From: Owenia fusiformis | Taxonomy: Eukaryota > Annelida > Polychaeta > Sabellida > Oweniidae | Assembly (NCBI GenBank): GCA_903813345.2 | Contig: CAIIXF020000011.1 | Location: 24,420,166 to 24,484,165, forward strand | DNA length: 64,000 nt | Direction of reading: 5' to 3' | Shown: piece by piece, positions 11,601-23,600 of the stretch | Numbering within the stretch: the stretch's first letter is position 1 | How the letters are laid out: every line of letters begins with the position of its first letter | Translations under genes and position numbers: made by a program | Notes under the pieces: model-generated | The model's database searches: none | What the model was told of the DNA's origin: nothing | What the model saw: the letters and a program-made list of their open reading frames with translations, nothing else

Positions 11601-14600
11601 AAGTCGAGGCTTAAACGAAGCAATAAAATTACGTGAAACCTTTTGCGAAAATTCGAACGATTTTTCAAGAATCCTCTTTCAAAGTGTTACAAAAGTGCTC
11701 CCCGGGAGTAGAAATTTCGTCTTGTGTAATCAAAATTATAGCGGGTGGTTTGAATTTTTGTTTGAGTTTATTGCTTACATCTATAAATTTAAAACCGTAT
11801 CGCCTAATTAAGAGCTACGTACAGATTTTGGCGATCTATCATTATAAAAGGCTAAATATTGTGCAAAAACAGGAGTTGACACGCTTTCATTTGGAAATGA
11901 AATTTCCTACATAATCGTCGGCTCATTTTTAAAAGTAATGAAAACAAGGTGGAACACAAAACATTGACCCAATTACTGTCTATTTAGCATGGGATCACTA
12001 AGGGAAATATTATTAATGGCTTAAATCGTTTACAATTAAGTTGTATTCCAAGACACTTATCAATTTAGAAATACAAAATGTTCAATTTTGTTTTTCAATT
12101 ATGAAAAATGGCACCTGTAGAAAACAGTGTTTTCAAAATTATTTAAAACGGAGATATTTACTTATGTAACATTCATTGGCATGTGTCAGGGAGTAAATAA
12201 GAAGAATATGCATTTGATTCTATGTCTTGTTCCCAAAGGACTTTGTTAAGGAGCGGTATATCTTAACGTACTTTTATAATCCCGAACTCAAACATTTCGA
12301 ATACTTATTTCGAGAACGCTTTGTTGAGAATGGATTCGAGATGTACTCAAAATTAATACGTTAAAATGTGTATTACCATCTTAATAACCACCTCACAAAT
12401 TATTTTGGAAATCAAATATGTACGATTTTTGAGATTTTTATTTTCGAATGTTGACTTACTTACTTGACTTGACTGAAAAACGCAGCCCATGAATAAATTG
12501 TTTAAACATCCAAAATATTTTGAAATTTTGCACAAGTAAACTTCATTTTGTAAAAATTAAAAAAAAAATTATTTGATTATGAGTTATTGACCAATTTCAA
12601 AACATTCACAATATCAACAATCTTGTTTTATAGGGTATTAAGTGGACGGGAATTGAACAGAAATTTTTACTTATTTGGCAACAACTGGCAAAGAAATGAA
12701 GAAAACTCTAAATATTCCCCATTATTTAATAACTTTATCTGAGAATAGTCCTTCAGTAATGGAATTAAATGTTTAATCTCAGGATTTCGCAGTGCATTAT
12801 GTTTTTCAAAAGTAGAGGTTAGCATTTTGCATTAACATTTAAAAATTGAGGACATTGAAGCTGTAAACTTTAACAACCGATTTTCTTTTGATACGTTCAA
12901 TTGTCACTTGCAATGGAAAAAATATTTACTCCCAAACTGCCAGTTCGGTGTTTTCTAACGATGTTGTCACCACTGCCAAGTGAGATCCTTGGCTCTCACA
13001 ATAGGTTTGTGCGTCTGCCCAAGATCTGCTTGAAAGTGATTTCCACCCACTCAGTAGATAGCAGCTACTTCCATATGTATCCCAGTCTGTGCCACAACTT
13101 CCACCTGTTCCTACGGTACAATATACAATCATTTACACTTTTGACTGCGTAGCATTTTTTAACAAAATGGTCCTTTTTGGGCATAATTGGGCATATTTAA
13201 GCTAAATTATCAAAATAGGCCTTAAATTTTCAAAATTTGAGATCCAATTTTTTGTGTTCGCTTTTGGATCCGCCAGTGCGTTCATAAACAGTTTTTATTA
13301 CGTCCTTAATCAGTTGAGACCCGTTGGCAATTAGTTCTACCTCGTTCTCAATACGTCCTCAGACAATTTAACGCGTCCTAAAAACGTCCCTACTAGGACT
13401 GAAGTACGACAGTTCCGTTCGTAGTATACGTCCAGTCACTGTGTTACTATTTCACCAACCGAGATGAATACGACATACACTCCCCTCTATAAGTTCGGCA
13501 ACCTTAGCTCCCCCATTGAACTACGTGTTAAAGCCTCTTTATGTTTGAATTTTTATTTACTTAACCGGCGATTAAATAACTTATAATATTGATGGAAACG
13601 TAACTTGACTTTATTTCCAATACCTCCATATTTTCTCAATTTTTTTCCTCAATTACAATAGGTCGAAAATTGATGATAAATTTGATGAATGGGGGGTTCG
13701 GGGCAAACACGTAGTTCAATGGGGGAGCTAAGGTTGCCAAACTTATGGAGGGGAGTGGTACGTACATTAATAGCTCCCGGATTTTATACAGTTTTTATGT
13801 GTTCACGTACTGCAATAGATAGATAGTTATATACTGGACATATCTAATGCTTCTTAATGTATATACCTTCTTGCTCACAAACAAAAGGATGTAGCTCGCT
13901 GCATCCGGCTGTTTCCCAATTAGATTGCATACTGTCTGTGCTGCGGACGCACGCACCTGCCCCGGAGTCTGGTTGTGCGCTTCCCCAACTTGCCCATGTA
14001 ACTGCATCGCCGGTTATCCACTCATCATTGTTATTTGGCTTTGTTAATCCAATCCAGTAATCACCAGTAGGGCTATAAACAAATTGTTATCAACATGATA
14101 GAAATATCAGTTAAAGCTGATCATATTAAACTGGTTTTAATTATTTTCAATGCAAACATCGGTAAAATTGTTCTAATATACAATAAGTATTGTTTAACGA
14201 GGCTTATAAACATATTGGTGCCTAAAATGCCTCCCTTTCTCTTTGTATTAACAAATAACATTACGTAGTTTGAAAATATACATTATAATATTTTCGCTTC
14301 TTTCCATAGGTTTAGCAATCGAAAGTGTTCAACTGACAGCGTACTCTCAAAATGCGTGTTTGTGTTTGGAGCATTATTCTGTTCATAAGAAAATAAAATT
14401 ATGACTTTGTTGTCATTTTCTGATTCGCCAATCATGAACAGGCTTTAACACACGATCAAGAAGAGGACCTCTTGTTGGAAAATTTATGGAGGGTGTTTAC
14501 TTATACTTAAACATCAAGTGACATAACGTCACGCTTATATTATTGACAGCTGTTATTCAAAAGAAGCTTTAACTTATTTGCAATTTTAGTAGAAAGGTGT

Positions 14601-17600
14601 AATTTTGATTTATCGCCTGTATTCAGTGAAATGTGGAATGACCACTCCTTGAAGGTGTTACTTTCAAAAATTTGCACGATATGCGCGGGCCACCGAGTGC
14701 TGATTTTAGGAAACAACGCCCGAAAGGAATGGGCATTACATTATACATTAGTCTTCACCCCATGCAGTAGATCTCCTAAAATTACATTCGTATGATAAGA
14801 GGCTCGACATTCGGTTTAACAAATGGTGAATGACAATCACATGAAGTTTTAAAAGTATGAGAATTGCATGCCGTTTTGATATTTCAAGGTAAATAGTTTG
14901 AAAAGGGGTGGTGGTAATTGAGATTACGATGTAAAGCATCAGCTTTTGTGGAAATAATAATAATTTTACTGAAATGCGAATGGAAAATACTTTAAAATGA
15001 TATATACAGGGTGTTCCAAAAGTAACAGGACTGGTGCTGGCATTTTGTTAATTATGCACCAATCATCTTCAAAATTTCACATAATGTACTTTTATGTATC
15101 GTTACTAAGATCGCAAAATTTCGACAAAACATGTGAAACTCGGGTAGAGTTATGGTTGCTATAGTAACATGACATCACAATACCCGGGGCATCATTCCAC
15201 GCAAAAAATTACAGAGACATTAAGCATTTTGTACATGCTATATCATTTTGTGCATGCCATATCAAAGTTGATATGCAACAACTGATGTGAATTACATTTG
15301 TTTTACATCATTTGATATGCCTAAATATCCTCTACTTTGAAAAATAGGCTCCTCTTTGGTCAGTACAAGAGTAGGACTCTGTATCCATGACCCAAACACA
15401 CGCATGAACCCATTTGAGGACATGTCACGCAGCGTCAATTGGACAATTTGGAGAAGGTCATTCTCATCTTTAAAGGTCTTACAGCACTGATTTGTATTCC
15501 ATTCTCAATATAAGTAAAAATTAGATATTGCATGATCAGAAGAGTATGGAGCATTGTTTTAGACCTCAAGACCTAGCTTCTCTATCGCTGTATAGTCTTT
15601 AATGGTGTACCTGCGAGCAGGCGTGCTATCAAGGTAGATGCCTGGCTTCAAATTGGGTCTTTTCAAAAACTCAACCGTGAATTGTTCGGACTGTTATACA
15701 TAGTGATATTCCAGGAAATTGAATAAATATTATTATCATTGTGAAATTATACTTGAATCTGAGTTGTATAGCAACACCTGTACAACAAAGCAACTAATAA
15801 AATAAACAAGAAATGTTGTATTATAATAGGTGAATTAGATACTTTCTTCAGTAGTAATACAAAAATGTTAGATATCACATGTTCAGGAAAAAAGTTGCCC
15901 CGGGTATTGGGATGTCATGTTACTATAGTAACCATAACTCTAACTGCATTTCATCATTTTTTCTGAAACTTTGCAATTTTAGTTGCAATACTTCAAAGTA
16001 CAAGTTGTGAAAATTTGAAGACACTCAGTGCAAAATTGACAAAATGCCAGCACCAGTCCTGTTACTTTTGGAACACCCTGTAAAACACATAATTAGCTTC
16101 ATAAATAAGACAGAGATTAAAACTTAGAGCTGAAATTATCCCGCATTTCCCGAATTGTCCCTAGATCCGTGCAAGTCACATTCATAATGATAAGCATTAA
16201 AAAAAGATTTGCACATGGATGACAGAATGTTTCCAGCTTGCTGCCGAATGTCAAGTTTCACATCAAAAGAATGTAATTTTAGGCGATATGTCTGCATGGA
16301 ACGAATCTTGGGCCTAAATTATTTTCACACATTCCAAAATATTTTCAACAAAAAAGATAAGAACTCACTAAAAGAACATACAATCCCCTCCATAAGTTTG
16401 GCAAGCTTAGCTCCCCTATTGAACTACGTGTTAAAGCTTCTTTACCTTTGAATTTTTATTTACTTAACCTGCGAGGAAAATACTTAATATACTATTGATG
16501 GAAACGTTATTTGAATTTATTTTCCATACCTCCAAATTTTCTCAATTTTTTCTTCAATTACTATAGGTCGAAAATTGATGATTATAATGAATTTTTGAAA
16601 ATCGACATTTCCATGATAACAAATTGGAAATGTTAGGTTTTCCGCAAGTCATATGACAGAATATCCATCCGAGTCCTTGCAAAAATAGGAGATAGGTAGG
16701 CTAACTTTATTTAACAAAAAATGATACGTTTCTTCAGGTTCAACAAAGTTATAGTGCTTTAAAGTCAAAATTGTTTCTCAAAAAACCTCTCCCATTGAAA
16801 TAACACAGGAGGCGAAAAATGGTTTTCAAAAATGACTTTGAAGCTCTGTAACTTTAGTATTAATTAAGTAAACTAAAGACTTAGTATACAAAAAAGTAAA
16901 TAATTTTATTTTCTATATGACAATCTTTTTTGCTGAATCTTTTACGGAATAGATATCCTGATTTCTGATTTTCCCCGAACCCACCATTTCCCATTTGTTT
17001 ATATGGGAATGACGATTTTCAAAAATTCATCACATTTATCATCAATTTTCGACCTTTTGTAATTGAGGAAAAAATTGGGAAAATTTAGAGGTATTGGAAA
17101 CTATAAGGTCAAGTTACGTTTCCATCAATATTATAAGTTATTTCATCGCCGGTTAAGTAAATAGAAATTCAAACGTAAAGAGGCTTTAACACGTAGTTAA
17201 ATGGGGGAGCTAAGGTTGCCAAACTTATGGAGGGGAGTGTATTTCCAATGACACGTTTTGCAAGGGTCAAGCTGGCAAAGTATCACTTTCAAATAATATA
17301 GTCCAGTCATCAGCCTGACAATCGTTTAATAGTGACCTTGAGGTCGTTATTGGTTATATAATGGAACGCAGTAACGTTAAATAGCGTGCTCTGATTGGCT
17401 TGAAACAGACAACCTTTGCCTAGCTATGTGTACATTTAATTTGAATCTCAATTGTAAATAACCTTCATCTGCAAGGTTGATTAGACCCAAACTTACCTCA
17501 CAGTTGTGTCAATGAACCCTGCAATGTCGGCAGAGTCAACTACCGCTAGTTGTCCGTTTGAATAAGAATTACAAGCCGTTTCAGCACTTTCCCATTCTAA

Positions 17601-20600
17601 CTGTGTCGCATCGTAGTGGTAACATATGTTATTGCTATGTTGAAATCCCCCTGCTTCACATTGGTTTTGGCCTGAAAAGGTTGACATTTCTACGATAATT
17701 TAATCTTAAAAAGAGTGGTATCGATATGGTGAACTTTTTGAACACGCGTTTCCCTAAAACCAGTCATCAAAACACTCTGAAAATTTTACACATCGTCATT
17801 TTTTGAATGGTTACATTATAATTTGAAATTTATATATTTATACTTTTCTCTATATTGTTTTAGAAAACAAATCAGACACTTTTTTCGTTCTTGGTATCAT
17901 GTTCGAAATGAAATGAAAAATCTATCCAAACTGCATTGGAACAAAACGACATAAACACAGCGTGTTAAGGTCTCTCAATCTTGTAATTGTACAAAGGAAA
18001 GTTTGGTTGATTTAAAAAAAGTATCTTGTTAATGAAATAAAAGTATATATTATTATATGGACTGTATTATACTTATTATTGGAATTGTGGACTATTATAT
18101 ACATTTATACTTCCCGCCCGCTCTATCGGGGAAATAATAAACTGACAAGTATAATTTGGTGTGTCAAGAGCCATCCTGTGGCCATCTATTTTGATTTATT
18201 ATTTTTATATAAAAACATTACATAATCAATTTCCTAACATTACATAATATTACACAAATTAACAATAGTATAAATTCGTTTACATTGTCTTACATAATTG
18301 TATAAAGTATTACATAACCTTACATAATGTTTGAAATGGACGCTAAAAAGCCGTAACCTAATGTAAAATAAAAAATATAAAAAAGGTTAGTTAGGACTGT
18401 ACAAGCTTACTAACACATGGTGACAGCTATGTGAAAGTCTCTTTCTCAAATAGGTTTGCGAAAAACGTGACGTAGTTAATACAGTCTGTAAACTAAAACA
18501 ACGTGAATTTCAACAATAATACATTTGTGTTATTGGAGGTAGAATCGGGGAAAGGAGGAGGGTTATAAATAGTGTTCTTTCTTATGTTATATAATATTTT
18601 CTTAATATAACAATGCTGAATAGCTTGTAAAGTTGAAACAATAATTTTTTAACAAATCAATGCTTATTCATGTTGTCTGTTTCGAAACATGAAACTGAAT
18701 GAAGGATGCTGTCTAGCTAGGAAGTAGTAGATAGACCCAAGATGTAACTCGAGACACACGTGTATAACTGAAAGTGAAAGCCAGTACATGATTGGATATC
18801 CGGCCAGTCGGTATAAATCCATTTAAGGTCCACTTGCAGATTCCTTAAATTACTTTTATACTTCCCGCCCGCTCTATCGGGGAAATAATAAACTGACAAG
18901 TATAATTTGGTGTGTCAAGAGCCATCCTGTGGCCATCTATTTTGATTTATTATTTTTATATAAAAACATTACATAATCAATTTCCTAACATTACATAATA
19001 TTACACAAATTAACAATAGTATAAATTCGTTTACATTGTCTTACATAATTGTATAAAGTATTACATAACCTTACATAATGTTTGAAATGGACGCTAAAAA
19101 GCCACTGGGCACTAATAACATGAGTTATCATGTTTGTGTGGCCAAAGACCATGAAAAAACACATGAACATTAATTTTTAAGACATGCGCCGTCTGTGAAG
19201 AAAAATTAGCTGTATGAGTTTTAAAATACAATGAATTTGTTTTGTGAGAATTACGAGAATTATTCTTATTATTCTTCTAATATGCGTATGTTTTTAACTT
19301 TAGAGATTGGCCATCAGCTCAAACTCCAGGGAGTTTTAAATTTCCGAAGGATCCCGAAATCCTCGGTCACGTTCACCCTTGCTAAAACTAATTCGTTGCT
19401 AGCTATGTGTTTACACTATATACAGGAACCATAGACTTTCCAGGCCAACTGCTCTGGGAAAGGTAATATTCATTTAATGTTTGTCAAACGTACTAGATTC
19501 CAGGCCAACAGCTCTGAAAACACCATTTTAATTTGATGTCATATCCTAATAAATGATAAAAGGGGCTCTCATCTGGTATCAACCAATTCAATCATACTTG
19601 AATTTCCTTGCCCACTTATTTCAAGAGTGCATGCATGTGCCAACCGTCTAATTTAAATTATGATTCATAAATCATGATTCGATAGTGATAAGTTGATAGC
19701 TTGGGCAACACCTCAGGCTATTTATGAATTACATTGCTGAATTAATTTGAGGTCTTATGTATTTTTTAAAACTGTTTGATGCCCATCTCCCTAGGTGCAT
19801 TATTTGCTGATCCGTTAGACCTTTGTTTATACACGCGTGAGTAGCCGAACCAATTCTGAAGGAATGTGTCTTATAAAACTTTGTATCAAGATTCATGAAT
19901 GTCAGGGCTTTTCTTAACCATTTGCTGAAGCTGTCTCTGTGGACTTGTGTTGTGTTTGATTGCAAAAACAGCGGGCCTTCTGACATACCCCTCAAGGTGA
20001 GGTAATTTTTAAGAAGTGAGACAGGGCAATATTTAGGAATGCTTCCTTTTTCAACTCGTATGCGATGCGATTTACCTGGTATACTATGTTTATATTTTTT
20101 GAAGGTAAGTTCGAAAGCACATATTTCGGAACGTTCTCTTATAAATTTGACATTATCTAATTGAATCAGATTTTGGTTACTCGAACCACCTGTTATTTCC
20201 CCTATTCTCAAGAAACAATGAAATGCCATAGCAAACATTGCTTTGAACATTGTTTGCAAATAGGGATTTGATGGGATGATAGAATTCAATGAATCGATAA
20301 GGCTATTCAAGATTGGTAGGGTAATTGGAAGTCTAGAGTCAATACTCGGTTGTTTTTTCCTTAGGCCTAACAATGTTTTTTGAACGATGAAGGCATCGGT
20401 GGGTGTTCTATCATGTTGCAATTTGTGAATGTATCCCAAGGCACTGATGTATGATGTAATAGTAGAAGGTTTGAGATCTTTGAAGTTGAGATACGATATG
20501 AATAGAAGCACATCAGAGACATGACAGGGAAGCATCGGGTCGTTTAATTTATACGAGTCATTAAATTGTTTATACCATTTTAAGGCTGTCTTGTAAGCCA

Positions 20601-23600
20601 CCCTTGAAGTTGGTTCCAAGGCGGCTTCTAGAATCCCCAACAGATTCTGTTGCAGCTGTCGACTTGTGGCAGGTTTGGTACATTTATTCCCTGTAAGTTA
20701 ATTACATGGTGGTTTAATAGTTTAAATTTTGTAACTTGACCTCTGGATAAACTATCTGCTGATGTATTTAATGTTCCTGCCACATGTTTTGCACTGAATG
20801 ATATATTAAATGAGAGACAAGACAGAACCAATCTTCTGATGAGGGCCATTATATTCCCATCCTTTGACGTTTGTTTATTGATGATATATGCGACTGCCTC
20901 GTTATCTGTGTAGAATAAGACATTTTTGTTTTTGAAAGAGTTTCCCCACATGTCTATTGCTAAAACTATTGGATAAAGTTCAAGTATGGTAATGTGAAAT
21001 TTTTTCCAGTGAGAATTCCAAACTCCGTGGAAATAATTGTTTTGAAACAATGCGCCATAGCCCGAACCTGAGCTATCTGTGAATAGTTTTAAAGTGTCGG
21101 AGGAGGTCCAATCGGGTGACTTAATGATTGCCCTCCCATTGAATTGGTTAAGAAATAGTTTCCACATTTTCAAATCTTGCTTTGCTTCGTTGTTCATACG
21201 GATATGATAATGTTTGTTGGATATTCCCCTCGTCAAATCTATCATTCTCCTCAAGAAAGCTCTACCAGGGCTAATTACTGAGCATGCAAAATTAAGGAGG
21301 CCTATGATTTCTTGCAATTCCTTTAATTTAAGCTTATCTCTATGCATATTTGTCTCTATCAGAGTACAACATTTATGAAGTTTTTCTAATGGCAATCTGG
21401 CTTCCATTGAAGCAGTGTCTAATTCGATGCCCAGAAAAGTGAGGCAATTTACCGGTTCGGCAGATGTTTTTTCTATAGATAATGGAATGCCTATGTCATT
21501 GCATATAGCCTGAAATTTTTGAAGGTACACTCGACCTTCTTCATAAGTTTTTGATACTACTAGGAAATCGTCTAAGTAATGCAAGATATTTTGTGTTTCA
21601 AGTTGTTTTTTCATTATCCATTCCACGCATGAACTGAATTTTTCAAATATAGCGCAACTACTAGCGCAGCCTTCTGGTAGAACCTTTTGATAGTAAAAAT
21701 TACCCTCGAACTCAAAACCTAGTAATGGATAATCGTCTTCATGTAAAGGAATGATTCTGAATGCGGAACGAATGTCGATTTTTATTAAAAAACATTCCCT
21801 ACCCATTTCCGAAATTATTTTGATTGCTTCAGATACGTTTGAGTAATTGACAGATCGCAATTCAACTGGAATTCCTTCGTTTATAGAAGAGCCTTTCGGA
21901 TATGAAAGATCATGAATTAATCTAAATTCGCCGGGGGTCTTTTTGGGAATTACTGACAATGGAGATGTGACAAAATACTTATCAAACGGTGGATCAGACT
22001 GGGGAGGTGAAATCCTGTTTTTTTGAATTTCAGATTTAACTTTCTCCTTAACAATGTGGTGATTGATTATGGCCGACTTAAAATTAGTTGACCGTCTCGA
22101 TTCTCTTTCGCCAAAATAACCAATACTGAAACCATTGCTGAAACCATTTAGAAGGTAGCTAGACAGAAACGCGTCGTATCCCTTGATATAGTATGATAAT
22201 CTATTAATGATTATTGGTGTTGGCATTGTGATTTGAGTTTTGACCCTTGTTACTTGGAGTTTGAAAATTGGAGGACGAGCGTTGGGGTCGAAAATTCTTA
22301 TTACACTTCAAGCCTGGATGGTTTGCAGAGGGACTATTACACTTAAAGCAATAGTGGTGGAATTTGCATTCAGATTTTTTGAAGCAAGTTTGGCCTAATT
22401 GGAATTTGTAACAGAATCCTTTGGGGATGTTTGGTTTTGACTTGCTATTGCTTGGGTATTGAGAGTTATTGTGCTTGTTATTTTGCTGTTGCTTTCCCTC
22501 GAGGGAAGTAAAAATGAATAACGTGGGATGGGGCTGGTCCCAGGGTAATGATATATTATTGGCCCTTGCCCGTCGAAAATTTTCGTCGTAGTAGTTCCAG
22601 TCCAAATGGTTTTCCGCTAATTTCCTTACATTCTGGCCATAGTGCATTAACGGAATTGCATCCGTGCCATATTTTGTGCAATGTATGGTGGTGAAAATAT
22701 GGAAAGCGGAAATCCATTCTTCAATGGAAACTAATTTAAAATTACCTTGGGCCTTGGTTATTTTAAGATTACCTGATTTGGATTGTTTCAAATCGAATTC
22801 TGAGTCTTTGACTCGTGAATGTTTAGGGAGAAGTGACCCGAACTCTACGTACTCGTTATTCCAGATTTTTTGCTTAATAGCTGTTGGCACATGCATGTCG
22901 ATAGGTATTTGGAAAGAAAATGCCTTAGAAGGAGCTTCGGGCTCATTGAGGTTTGTTTCCGTACCTAATTTTGGGAATGAGACCTCGCCGTCTGAATCCC
23001 CAGAGTCCTCGCTAGTAGAGTTGTCTCGTGTATTTGTTGAAGTTGCAGGTTGCTGGGATAGACTTTCTACCACCCGTTTCGTGATTTCCACCACCAACTC
23101 CTCATTCAACTTCTGCTTCTTTGTTGAAGGTTTTCTTCCGGGTGCTCTTGAAGGCGATCCCCTGGGTCTTAGTTGTCTCTTAGGCATGATCTGCAAATAA
23201 AACAGAGACGCGGTGGGAAAATAAAGAAAGTAACAGCGATATTTTACAATTTTAATAAAGCAAGACAAACAAAGACAAACAAATTAAAAACCGTATTTTG
23301 TCTCAACGGATAATAATTTCAATCCGTGAGATGAAGTATGAGGATAATAATTTCAACCCTCGAATCAAACGATTTAAATGCCATTTTTTGTCTCAACAGA
23401 TACGAATTTCAATTCGTGAGATGAAGTATGAGGATAATAATTTCAATCCTCGAACAAACAATTTAAATGCCATTTTTTGTCTCAACAGATACTAATTTCA
23501 ATCAGTGAGATGTAGTATGAGGATAATAATTTCAATCCTCGAACAAACAAATAAACGCCATTTTGTCTCGACAGATACTAATTTCAATCTGTGAGATAAA

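Noticed and set aside
23188-23268. Longer Gag with a 27-residue N-terminal extension
   Set aside because: The frame would have to begin at TTG, and the extension contains the pyrimidine tract and AG of a likely acceptor. The ATG at 23187 is preferred.
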